Source of the DNA: Gossypium raimondii | Lineage: Eukaryota; Streptophyta; Magnoliopsida; Malvales; Malvaceae | Direction: 5' to 3' | NCBI RefSeq assembly: GCF_025698545.1 | Contig: NC_068577.1 | Span: 46,083,250-46,147,249 of the forward strand | Length of the DNA stretch: 64,000 nucleotides | Made by a program: the position numbers and the translations under genes | Notes under the pieces: generated by a model | What the model was told of the DNA's origin: nothing | Seen by the model: only the letters and a program-made list of their open reading frames with translations | Database searches by the model: none | Part shown: positions 1 to 11,469 of the stretch, one piece after another | Position numbering within the stretch: position 1 is the first letter of the stretch | Layout: each line of letters starts with the position of its first letter

Positions 1-394
1 TTCTATTTTTAATTAATGAATTTAATCACTGTTTTGATTATTGGTTGAGTAAAATTTGAAATTATAATATTAAAAATCATTAAATTGGTGAATGGTAATT
101 AAATTCACAATTTATGTATACAAAATTAATAATAAAATTTTATTTAATTGATTTAATTCATACTATTTGAATTAGTATTAAAATTTAAAAATTTAAAAGT
201 AAAATTTATAAAATGAAATCTAAAACTTATGCATAGAATAGGAACTAATACATAATTTAACCTTTTATTAATTATTTATAAGAATTCATATTCAATGAAA
301 TTTTATTAAATACCATCAAATTTCATTATTTAATTTTTTGTATTATACTATACAAATTTAATCAAATTTATTTTAATTATTAATAATGTCAATA
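1..394. other. AT-rich flank, no gene seen
   Basis: The stretch is very AT-rich, has no convincing open frame and shows no structure that I recognise. Its last five bases (CAATA, 390-394) are the left copy of the target-site duplication of the adjoining solo LTR. Confidence 0.6.
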
Positions 395-3359
395 TGTAAC
401 ACCCCTACCCGTATCCGTCGCCGGAATAGGATACGAGGTATTACCAGATTTTACTGAATAAATTTTTTTTAACTCAATATAACCCGTTTATAAATATCTA
501 CTCTTCCCTAAAATTTTAAAACTGAGACCAATCCAACACAACCAATCCATTTCAAAATATTTTCAAGATAGATTTACTGTATTCATAAGATAATCTTATC
601 ACATACCAAAACCAAAATTTGTTAGCCATATTAATGGCTAACCATACATTCATTCCATATTAACATCTACTTTACTAGCTTATACATGCCATTGATTTCC
701 AAAATAAAGTTTCTTTATGTACCGAGATCTTGAGGTTGATGGTGTGATGTGTCTCTGACCAAATCCGACCTCCGAGCTCTTAACTCTACAAACAGGTGAA
801 AAAGAAACAGGGTAAGCACTTTGTGCTTAGTAAGCTCATGTAACAGGAATTATACTTACCTAATATTTTTTTATACAATGCAATAAACATTCATACATCC
901 ATTCAATACATTATTCCCCTATCATGCACAAACTCAACATTCAAATTAGTCCAATAATTTCCACGTATCAATAATATATATCATGATTGATGAGCTCATC
1001 AATTCCATGATTTTCATTTCCTTGTTATTTTTCCATATTTATCCCGTTGAACTACTTGGAATTTCGATGGATTTTCAGGGGTACACCTAAGTGTACAAAT
1101 TCCGGGTCCGTCAATTCATATTCATGTGCGCACATTTCCATTTCAGAGAGCACACTCATGAACCTCATCCTTACAGTAGGATTACCGGTCGAGCTAAATC
1201 ACAGTAATATAAACTCATAGAGTATTGTCGGGATTACCAGTCCAGGCTAAATCCCCTGCAACGACAATTACTCTAATGAGCTTGGATCTGAATTACCAGT
1301 CCAGGCTAAATTCAGACCCTAATTCAGATTATCCATCTGTGATAAATCCATTTACCACATATTCTTCGGGAGGGCTATATCAGAATAGGATCACCCGTCT
1401 GGGCTAGATCCTTTTTACCGTCAATTCCTTTTCAGGATCCATCGAATTTTCCTTTCATTCAACCGAGATTTATTTCCTCTTTTCATCAAGAATATCAATA
1501 CTTCATCAATTATCATACAATAAACATCCAAATCATATTCACATCAATAACAAACATTTCAAGCATTTAGGAATATAATTCAAGTTACACGAACTTACCT
1601 CGATAATTGTTCGTAAACAAAAAATCTACTAATCCCGAACTTTTTCTTTTCCTCGATCTAGCTTCGTATTTGAACTTTCTGGATCCAAATAAATAAATTT
1701 AATCATTAATCTAATACATTTCATGTTCATGTGTAAGATTCTCTATAATTCCATTATTATTTATAGTGCATTCAAAGCTGTCTCACTGAGTCACAGTCAC
1801 TAAATTATTTATATATTGAGCTACAGAACTCCAAATCAAGATCCGTTAATTTTCCATGAAACTAGACTCATATATCTTCTTACCATAAAATTTTCAGAAT
1901 TTTTGGTGTAGCCAATAAGTACAGTTTATTCTTTAAATTTCCCCTGTTTCACTATTTGACAGTTCCGACCCCTCTTCACTAAAAATTAATTATCTCATTG
2001 TACAGAATTTATATGATGTTTTTGTTTGTTTCATCTGAAAATATACTCATTAAGTACTCTAAGCATATAAATTATAACTCATAATTATTTTTGTACAATT
2101 TTTAATGATTTTCCAAAGTCAGAACAGGGGAACCCGAATTCATTCTAACCTTGTCTCACAAAACCTATTATATCTCATGATTTACAATTCTATTGATTAA
2201 ACCGTTTCTTCCATGAGAAACTAGACTCAATAAGATTTAATTTCATATTTTATTCATCCTCTAATTTAATCTCTACAATTTTTGGTGATTTTCCAAAGTT
2301 AGACTACTGCTGCTGTCCAAAACTGTTTTTGTGCATGATGTTAATTACTATTTTTCCCTAAACTTTCAATAAATGATAATTTTATCCCTACTCAATTAAC
2401 CTTTCAATTGAGCTGATTTTTCTCAATTAACACTATATTCCATCACTTTAAACTACTTTATAACCTTTGGAAATCAGAATTTTAGCACTAGACTTTAATT
2501 CCAAACCTTTTCACAATTAGGTCCTATAAATCAATTTCTATTGAAATTACCTAATAAAATCATTTCATAAACAAATTAAAGCTTCAATTTCATGCTATTT
2601 CATCATGAAATTACAGCACTCAACCATAGTGACTTTCAATTTCATCCATGAAATCAAAAACTAATGAATTTAGTAATAAGACCTAGTTGTAAAAGTCTTA
2701 GAAACACAAAAATTATAAGAAAAAGGCAATGATTAACTCACTTGGTGCAAAAATTATGAAAAAATAGCTTGAAGAAACCCTTAGGATGTTTTTGGCTGAT
2801 GAGAGTGCAGAAAATATGAAGAGAATTCTAGATATTCCACTTTAGTGCTAACTTTTAAAGCAAATTTTTGCAATATTCCAATTTTACCCTTAATTCTTCA
2901 ATTCTCCTGATTTTTCTCGGCTATTGCCGCCCAAAATATCTCATTTTGGGTTTATCTGCAATTTATGTCCCTCCTCATTTAACAATTGAGCTATTTAATC
3001 CTTCTAGTAACTTTTACACATTTTTCAGTTTAGTCCTTTTTACTTAATTGACTACCCAAACATTAAAATTTTCTAACGAAATTTTAATACCATTTTACTA
3101 ACACTTCATAAATATTTATAAAATATTTTTGACTCAATTTTACGAGATCGAGGTCTCGATACCTTATTTTTACCCAATTTCTTCAATACTTTCTTTTTCT
3201 AACTAACCACTAAATCAGTAAAAATTTTCTATCAATATTTTCATACGATTTTCCTATCATACCAATATTCATGCAAAAATATTAAAATAAATTTCTCCTT
3301 AAATCGGATTTGTGGTTACGAAACCACTATTCCGATAGCCTTGAATTTGGGCCATTACA
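395..3359 (+). mobile_element. Large solo LTR, Ty3/gypsy type
   Basis: The 2965 bp unit begins TGTAACACCCCTACCCG and ends GGGCCATTACA, the TG...CA borders of an LTR. The five bases before it (390-394) and after it (3360-3364) are both CAATA, a clean 5 bp target-site duplication. There is no internal region, primer-binding site or second LTR, so this is a solo LTR left by recombination between two LTRs. The body holds degenerate sub-repeats and no coding frame of note; a 60-codon frame at 1225-1407 lies inside the sub-repeats and is not a gene. The same opening motif recurs at 60727, and a related LTR on the other strand spans 55624-58546. The gypsy assignment rests on resemblance to large plant gypsy LTRs, because no pol sequence is attached. 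Confidence 0.9.
1180..1410 (+). repeat. Degenerate tandem sub-repeat inside the solo LTR
   Basis: A motif close to GGATTACCAGTCCAGGCTAA occurs four times (near 1180, 1231, 1289 and 1388). Each copy is followed by a spacer of different length, about 50-100 bp. The inverse of the motif is found near 57080 in the minus-strand solo LTR, which shows that the two LTRs share ancestry. The repeat explains the short open frame in this part of the LTR. Confidence 0.7.
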
Positions 3360-5066
3360 CAATAGCTGATTTTGTTTAACACATTGATTGGAAATCAAAT
3401 CATTATAGCACGACTGGATTAAGAACTAGTATAGTTCAGATTAAAGTCAACAAATTGAACTAACTGGACTAAACTTATACATGGTAATTGCACATGGTGG
3501 GACTTGGAAACCCATGCATAAAATTGTGAACGGTGAGTCTCAAACTTAAATACCTAAGATGTAGGGCTTTTGCCTTTGCCAATTGAGTCAAGGTTTCATT
3601 AGGCCCTAGATTTTTTTTTCAAGTTTATCTTTAAATTTAGTAATTATTTTCACATTAGAGCATGCATTTTTTTTTGGCTAAGTTAACCCCTAAAGTTAAC
3701 ATATCACACTGAGATCTAAACTTAACAAAATATTTTACTTAAATTTGTTTGGGAAAAAGAAAATTGCATCCATTTTAAGTTATAAAATCATATTCTCCCT
3801 TAATTTTGTTTTTTAAGTTAATCCTATTTCTGAGTAATTGACAAATCAAACCTAAAAAGAAAAAGAAATTCTATTTTTGCAATGTATCAAACTGGGATTT
3901 TCATTAGAATTGGAATATTGGGGTGTCTTGGCTTTTCTTTTATCCTTCCTTTCTCTTTTGAAATTACCCCCAAAGCTGGCAATCAAATTTCAGTTTTTCA
4001 ACTAAAGGATAGCAATTTTTAAAGCTACACATTTTTGTCTTTTAATTCAATGCTATCAAATAAGAGTCCAATTCAGCATTAAGTTAGATATCTAACCAAT
4101 ATTGACCCAATGAAAAGTGTTCATAGTTAGGTTAGTGAAACAAAAATGTGCTAATAATTGGGTAAGAAGATTATCTTGAAATTTTAAATATATATTTTTA
4201 AAAATACTAAAATAAAAAATACATACAAATTCATCAAAAACCCTAAAGAAATTTTTCTTTTTTTCTCCAAGCCGTTTATTTTTTATCTTTCGTTTTGTTT
4301 AGTGGTGATGCCAACCTTCGAGCTAGCTATCGCCTGCCTTTTTCCTCCTTCATCAACCCTTTCTTTCTTTCTTCTTCTCATTCACTACATATGTATTCTT
4401 TTTTTTTCAGTTTGCAGATCTATTTTGTGAGTATTTTTGATGTCTTCGCAAGTTGTAATGGGTAGATGACAGTGCTTATTGTTCACTGAAATTCCATCGG
4501 CCACCAGTAGTTTTTCTTGAAAAGTGGGTAGCTCTTTATCAACTTTTTAATTTTTTTCTATTTTGAGAGTATTTTAGAATAATAGATGATTTCATGCGTC
4601 GATTTGGACTCGTGTTGTCTTAAGTTTTATATATTTTTTTGTTTTCTATTGTTTAATAAGTCTCCACAGTTTTAGAATTATTTGTCTACTCTTGTAGCAC
4701 GTTCTTTAGTCTTACTTATGCATGTAATCTTAATTTTACAAGTGATTTTAGGGATGATTTTGTTGTCGTCCTCTCTAGTTTGGTGAATGCTCGATTCTTT
4801 TGTCGATTTTTGCTCACTGCTTTGGACCATCCAAAGTTGATTTTCTTATCGTATCAAGTACTTGCAATCACTCCAGATACGTCGTGCTTGAGTTGTGACA
4901 AAGCCAATTGTCAACATGTCATAATGTTCTATTGATGCTGAGGCTAAAGCCTTTGTTGTGTTGATGGAGTTTGTCCTTCACCATCTACGACAAGTGTTTG
5001 CTATTTTTTTTCTCTGAATTGTATGATTCCATTAATTGAATAAATTAATAAATTTATCTTTAAAAA
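3360..5066. other. Intergenic AT-rich DNA
   Basis: No coding frame, RNA gene or clear repeat border is visible. The stretch lies between the right target duplication of the solo LTR (3360-3364) and the left target duplication (AAAAA, 5062-5066) of the copia element, so it is probably old host or degraded repeat DNA. Confidence 0.5.
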
Positions 5067-5303
5067 TTTTATGAATATCTTATTAAGTAGATGTCCATCA
5101 TGATAAAGATAAAGTTTTGATGTACTTTAAATTCTAATTGTTATTAGAATTAGATCTCTACTTCTTTTATACTTCTTATGCCTATAAATAAAGACTCTGA
5201 TGAAGCATTGTAAATCATCCCTTTGATTAATAAAGTACATTCTCTATTACTTTTATATTTTCTTTATTTTTATTCTCTCCATCTTTCTTAATTTTATAAT
5301 ACA
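5067..5303 (+). repeat. 5' LTR of copia element
   Basis: This LTR pairs with 9969-10202 almost throughout, including the shared block AGATCTCTACTTCTTTTATA and the likely promoter block TATAAATA near 5184. The internal region opens with TTATCAAGACGATGA right after the LTR, where the primer-binding site should be. It resembles the TTATCA-type primer site of some plant copia elements, but I could not confirm which tRNA it pairs with. Confidence 0.88.
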
Positions 5304-6339
5304 TTATCAAGACGATGATTCTCTATTTTTTCAAAATCTTTCGAAGTTATCCCACAGATCAAATTCTTTTCACCTTAAACTTTCACCTTTACAACTTCAT
5401 ATTCGGGGTATTGAAAGATTCAATCTCAGATTGGATTATGATTTTTATTCTCGATCTTTGATTTATATTACAAGCATGGGTAAAGTATAAATTTGGTTAA
5501 TTTTTTTATGTAAAAGACATAATCGTTGATTAGATATGTTTGCTATTAATATGGTATGTTTTCTCTATTTTTTTGGTAAATCATTATTTTTGAAGTTTTT
5601 TAATTAAGTTATATTATGCATAATATTTAGATGTTTTGATTATTAAATTTTGTTATTAAATATTCTTGAAATTTTAATTATGGTGAAAATTGTTGTTAAC
5701 CTACTATTGTTGATTAAAGGGAAATTTGATAGGATCTATTGAGTCTTATTAACTTGCTAATGTTGAATGATTGTATGATATCTTTTAAATTGAACTTATA
5801 AATATTTTAATAGAGAAAGATAAGATTTTATAACATAAATGTGTATTGAAATTTGGTACAATGCGTATCGGATAATTTTCAAGCATCGTCCATAAAAATT
5901 TTGATTATTTATTAAATGATTTTACTATTAGATTATAAATTTTATTACGAAAATAAAGTTATTTTACTACTTGTAATAGTGCTCGTGATAATAGTCAAGG
6001 TGATGACGATGATGTTAAAAATCTTCAGGTATATTTTATTATGTTTTATTTATTATATCATATTTATTATAATTGGAGACTAATCATGACAACATGAATG
6101 GGTAGATTTTGATTTGAAATCTCACGCATGTTTGCGATGGTGATTATGAAATAAAGAATCTATTGGGATGTCTATAAGTCCGTCCTACTACATTTGTTGC
6201 ATTCCCTGAAGTGAAAGTAAATATAAAGAAAATAAAAGATATATTCATGAACCACTAAAAGTGGGAACATAGTAATAAATAAAAGAACAATGAGAGTTCT
6301 CAAGATAACTTTTCAAATGGTAAAGATAAGTTACGTTAT

Positions 6340-9300
6340 CAATGTGACTTGAAAGATTATTGGTCACATATGTGGTGTATGCCTAAATATTTTGTATCTG
6401 TTAATATTCTTTAAGGAAGGATATGAGAATGTAGTAATGAATTTTATCATTACAGATAGAAAATATTTATCTTATTTGGTCTTGAAATAAACAAATATAT
6501 TCCAATATTTATAGTACAAAATTAGTTGAAAGCTCGGAAGAGCTAATATATCAATATCTAAAAACACAAAGTTTGTGATGGTTAATGAATTAGTTTTAAA
6601 AGATATTCATAATAGTTCTCATATTGAGATTGTGAATGAGGAAAATATTATATTTCATATGAATCAAAAGGGATTGGGTTATTTATATTTTGAATTGAAC
6701 TTGGGACCTCTCGCACTTTATATTTGAAGACTTTGATATATTTCTTGAAGCAAATATTACATATAATTGTTTGAAAATTATATTTATTTATTGACTTAGT
6801 GGCATTATAGGCTTCACATTGATTTAGACATTTCTAGTAGTAAATGTCACAATAGTATTTATATGTGGATACAAAATAAAAGAATGACAATATAATTATA
6901 GATTGTCAAAATTTGTATTTACATTATTAGTACAATTGAAAAACATGATAAAGTAAACGAAGTTTACTAATACAAATACATTTACTATTTGGCGTGACCG
7001 GTTAAACCATCCTGAATCATATGTGATGCGAAAATTAATTGAGAATTTATATGGACATTAATTAAAGAACGAGAAGATTATTTAATTTAAAAAATTCTCA
7101 TTTGTTGTTTGTTCTCAATGAAAATTGATTCTTAGAAACTTACTAGCTAAAGTTGAAATTTAATGTCTTGCATTTCTGAAATGAATATGGGCTCATTCAT
7201 TCACCATGTGGATGGTTTTGATATTATATGATTTTGGTAGATGCATCTACAAAATAATCACATGCGTTATCAACTCACAACCTATCATTTGCGAGATTGC
7301 TTGTTTAAATGATTAATTTCAGATTATGCAATTAAAACAATTCATTTTGCTAATGTTGGTGACTTTATGTCACAAGCTTTTAATGATTATTGCATGTCAA
7401 TTGGAATAAAAGTTGAACATCCTGTAGCTCATGTTCACACACAAAATAGTTTAGTTGAATCGTTTATCAAACACCTCCAACTAATAGCTAAACCATTACT
7501 TATGAGAACAAAACTTCCTATTTCAACATGAGATTTACATGTTGTAGGCATCAAGCTAATAAATTATACATACTCCCCATTACAATTGATTTTTGGTTAA
7601 GATCCAAATATTTCCCATCTTATAATTTTTGAATGTGCGGTATATGTTCCAACTGCTCTAACACAACGCACAAAGATGGGTCATAATAAAAGATTGAGAA
7701 TGTATATTTATATGAGTCTCCTTATAATATTTTTGAGCTATTAATACAATATTTAGTCATGAAATGAGTTGTCAGTTTTCCCAACATTAAGAGGAGAGGA
7801 TAAAAAGTTAGATTAATAAAGTACTTGAAATGAATTATCAATATCTAAGATCTTCGTACAAAGTAATGTGAACCAAAAGTTCAACAGATAATTAATTTTA
7901 CTGCCAAATTCATTAAATCTCACATACCAGCTACAAATGCTCCAATACGAATTGATGTCCTAATAGGGCAAACTATTAGTGCAAAAGAAAGTAATCCATG
8001 GTTGAAGCATGAAAGACCGATCGGTTCCAAAGATAAAAATCCTCATAAAAGAAAAGGAGCAAACATTTAATATGGTCATATAGTAGAGGCGGGGGTTCTT
8101 GAAGAGACCCATGACATAACTAATTATAAAACTCAAGAAGAGATTTAGGTACCTAAAAGTGAAAATGAAAATGATGAAAATAAAGAGATCTCGATAAGTT
8201 ATGTCAATACGAGAAAAAGATGGAACCGAAAAAAAAATGTAGTTGTTGACAACAATTTTGCTTATAATGTTACTATTGAAATAATAAAAGAAAATGAGGA
8301 TCCTGAGCCTAAATCTATTGATCAATGTAAAAATAGAAAAGATTGGACTAAAAATAAAAAGATTGAGTAGTGAAATTTATATGAAAATCCCTGAAGGATT
8401 TAAAATCCCAGAAGGATATAGAGTTTCTAGAGAAAATTGCTTCGATCAGATTAAAGAAAAGTTTATATGGACTAAAACAATCTGGACGTATGTGGTTCAA
8501 TCACCTTAGTGAATATTTGTTAAAAGAAGGTTACAAAAACAATTCAATTTGTCCATGTGTCTTTATAAAAAGGTTTGAATAAGATTTTGTGATAATTGTT
8601 GTTTTTATTGATGATCTAAATATTATTGGAACTCCTAAAGAGTTTTTTTTTTGAAAAAACCTGGCCTGCTTTATTAAGTAAATAGAAAACCAATTGTAAA
8701 TAAAAATGAAACAAATAAAAGGGAAAAAGGCTGAGGCCCAAAGCATAAAATAAAACTCCTAAAACAATAATTAAACAGACCTAACAAACCCTAAAATTAA
8801 CAGCCATACAAAAAAATGTTTAAATAAAGAATTTGAGATGAAAGATATTAGAAAAACAAAGTTTTATATTGGCTTACAAATAGAGCATTTAAAAAATGAA
8901 ATTCATGTTCATTAATCAACTTATTGAAAAAGATATTAAAGAAATTTTACATGGATAAAGCACACCTATTAAGTACTCCGATGGTTGTACAATCGTTAGA
9001 TGTGAATAAAGTTCAATTTCGTCCTTGCGAGAATGATGAAGAGTTTCTTAGTCCTGAAGTACCATATCTAAGTGCCATAAGGGCATTAATGTATCTTGCA
9101 AACAACACAAGACCTGATATAACTTTCGCTATAAACTTGTTAGCAAGATTTAGTTCTTCTCCAACACGTAGGCATTGAAATTAAACATGTATTTAGATAT
9201 CTCAAAGAGACCATTGATATGGGGTTATTTTATTCAAATGATTCAAAATCCCTATTAGTCGGCTATGCTGTTGCTGAATACTTATCACAACCACATAAAG

Positions 9301-9740
9301 GTCGATCTCAAATATCATATTTATTTACATTTGGGGTTATTGTCATATCATAGCATTCAACAAAGCATACATTACTTGCCACTTCTTCAAATCATGCAGA
9401 AATAATTTCAATGCATGAGGCAAGTCGGGAGTGTGTTTGGCTAAGGTTATTGACCCAACATATCCAAAAGGTATGTAATTTGTCTTTACAGGAAAAGATG
9501 TCAACTATCTTATATGAAGATGATGCAACATGTATAGCTCAATTGAAGGGTGGTTACAACAAAGGTGATAGAACGAAACATATTTCACCAAAATTATTCT
9601 TCACCTATGATCTTGAGAAAAATGTGATATAAATGTTCAACAAATTCATTCTAGTGATAACTTAGCAGATCTTTTTACTAAGGCATTGTCAGCTTCAACA
9701 TTTGAAAGACTACTACACAAGATTGGAATACGTTGACTCA
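6340..9740 (+). pseudogene. Copia gag-pol remnant
   Basis: The zinc knuckle near 6340-6400 has lost cysteine and histidine ligands. Near 6975-7065 a pre-integrase segment reads IWRDRLNHPESYVMRKLIEN. An integrase segment near 7335-7540 includes HPVAHVHTQNSLVESFIKHL. RT reads LYGLKQSGRMWFNHLSEYL near 8465-8515, then the catalytic YVDD-like FIDDLNIIG near 8606. RT resumes after a foreign insert at about 8805 with KEFEMKDI and continues through PEVPYLSAIRALMYLANNTRP at 9045-9112. RNase H follows near 9411-9720 and ends DNLADLFTKAL. The part of RT between the linker and MKIPEGFKIPEGY is deleted. Many stops interrupt every domain, so no product is expected. Confidence 0.88.
8641..8800 (-). mobile_element. 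Short insert in copia RT, probable LINE 3' end
   Basis: RT coding sequence breaks off after GTPKE (about 8640) and resumes in the family register near 8803. The piece between starts on the plus strand with a run of T's (8643-8652). Read on the minus strand it therefore ends in a poly(A) tail, preceded by an AATAAA-like signal. This is the shape of a 5'-truncated non-LTR element inserted antisense. Similar CCTAAA blocks near 8632 and 8790 could be its target duplication. The piece is too short to assign to a family. Confidence 0.55.
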
Positions 9741-9968
9741 AAGATGTAATGTAATGTTGCCATCAGGAGGAGTCTAAAAACAAGTTGTACTCTTTTCCTT
9801 TAACCAAGGTTTTGTCTCTTTGGGTTTTCCTGGTAAAAGTTTTTAACGAGGCAGCTTGTAATAAAAGATTGTGTGCTCTTTTTCCTTCATTAGGTTTTTT
9901 ATCCCACAGGGTTTTTCCTAATAAGGTTTTAACAAAGCACATTATCTACCAATGGACATTCAAGGGGG

Positions 9969-10202
9969 TGTTATGAATACCTTATTAAGTGGATGTCCAT
10001 CATGATAAAGATAAAGTTTTGATGTACTTTAAATTCTAATAGTTATTACAATTAGATCTCTACTTCTTTTATACTTCTTATGCCTATAAATAGAGACTCT
10101 GATGAAACATTGTAAATAATCCATTTGATTAATAAAGTACATTCTCTATTGCTTTTATATTTTCTTTATTCTTTATTTTCTATCTCTCTTTATTTTATAA
10201 CA
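9969..10202 (+). repeat. 3' LTR of copia element
   Basis: It starts TGTTATGAATACC right after the purine tract CAAGGGGG and ends TTTATAACA, followed by the target duplication AAAAA (10203-10207). Its TG...CA ends are intact, unlike those of the 5' copy. About 150 bp upstream (9810-9930) the GGTTTT-type repeats that often precede the purine tract of plant copia elements are visible. Confidence 0.9.
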
Positions 10203-10207
10203 AAAAA

Positions 10208-11017
10208 CTATTTTTCCTAAAATATGAAAAAAACCTTAAAATTCAAAACAAGAATAAAATTAAAAATATATAGGTGTTAACACAACAAAATTGACTTGAA
10301 AGCGAAACATATGATGTGAGATCTAAATGCAACCAAAATTTTTGTTTTTGTTTTAGTTTTAGACATTTATTATTTATTCATATTTAAAATATAAAATTTT
10401 AATATATTTTTCTGTATTTTATTTTTTCAAATTCTATATAATCTTTTTCTAAAACTTTTTATGAGAAGTTTTGATTTTTTTTAATTTTAAAGGGTTTTTC
10501 AAGATTTTTTAAATGTTCTGATTTTTTATTTTTCATATTTTTCGAGCAAATTTTTAAAATTTTGAATGGTTACTATCTTTGAATATTTTTAGTGCTATGA
10601 ATATTTTTGAATTGTTATCTCTAACGGAAAATGATTAGTGATGACTGTTTTGTATTCTTGAAAGTTGAGTAATTGAATTGAAACTTAAGTAGTTGTTTTG
10701 TCAACTATCTCAAAATTGAGTAACTATTAGTGTAATTTATTCTTTAAAAAAACTTGAATAGCTTAATCAATTTTTAATAATTCTTCCGATTATATTCTTT
10801 AGCTAACTAATTCAATTTTATTTATTCTGAATCAAGGAAAAGTGTTTAAGGTTATGGAGAGCTAATATTGAGAAAATTCACGGTGCATATTGCCAAAAAT
10901 ATTCATACATCAAAGAGTTTACAATCTTGAATTATGAAAATTTATTTTACAAGTCCATGATATTAAATTTCAAATTACTTTTTTTTTTAAAATAAAAAGA
11001 GATACAATTAAATTTAA
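10208..11017. other. AT-rich spacer, no gene seen
   Basis: The sequence is low-complexity and AT-rich, without coding signal. Its last nine bases (TAAATTTAA, 11009-11017) match the nine bases after the MULE (CAAATTTAA) in eight positions. Confidence 0.55.
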
Positions 11018-11103
11018 GGGCAATTTACCAATAAAAGCCTTTTTTTTCAAAAATTACCGAAATGGGCCCATTATTTTATTATTTACTAGAATGGTCCTTT
11101 TCC
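11018..11103 (+). repeat. Left terminal inverted repeat of the MULE
   Basis: The 86 bp repeat runs from GGGCAATTTACC to TGGTCCTTTTCC and is matched in reverse complement by 17412-17495 with only a few differences. Just inside it lies a GC-rich stretch with copies of a GCGTCCACGTCAGCGCG-like motif (11104-11210), which is mirrored near the right end. Confidence 0.92.
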
Positions 11104-11215
11104 GGGAAATCACGTCCACGTCAGCGCGATGTCAGAGTACGCGCCAGGAAATCGCGTCCACGTCAGCAACTCGCGCTGATGTGGACGCGGTTTAGACCAC
11201 GCGTGAACAGTACGC
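11104..11215. repeat. GC-rich subterminal repeats, left end
   Basis: The motif AAATCACGTCCACGTCAGCGCG and close variants occur at least three times, two direct and one inverted, and are rich in CpG against a very AT-rich background. Related copies occur at 17215-17400. Transposases often bind subterminal repeats, so a role as binding sites is plausible but unproven. The stretch also lies about 255-370 bp upstream of the plant-mobile-domain start codon and could act as part of its promoter. Confidence 0.65.
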
Positions 11216-11469
11216 AACGGTAAAAAATTTGACCGTTGCCCCCCCCAATGGTAAAAAAAAACTATAAATACCCCTACCCATTTTTATTTTTTCACAAACA
11301 AATCCTCTCTCATATTTCCTCTCAATTCCTCTCAATTTCCTTCCAAAATTCTCTCAATTTCCTTCAAAAATTCTCTCAAATCCATATTTAATTTCAATTT
11401 CCTTTTTTAAAATAATTTTAAATTTTTTTTATATTTTTATAAATCGTAAAAATTTGTACGATTTTATCA

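Larger units (their letters stand above)
5067..10202 (+). mobile_element. Decayed Ty1/copia retrotransposon with two LTRs
   Basis: The LTRs at 5067-5303 and 9969-10202 are about 235 bp and strongly alike. The 3' LTR starts TGTTATGAATAC; the 5' copy has lost the G of its TG. AAAAA flanks the element on both sides (5062-5066 and 10203-10207). A purine tract (CAAGGGGG, 9961-9968) sits just before the 3' LTR, as expected for plus-strand priming. The interior carries, in order, traces of gag zinc knuckle, protease region, integrase, reverse transcriptase and RNase H, all with stops and frameshifts, which is the copia order. A stretch of RT is missing near 8368, and an unrelated 160 bp piece is inserted in RT at about 8641-8800. 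The element cannot move on its own. Confidence 0.9.
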
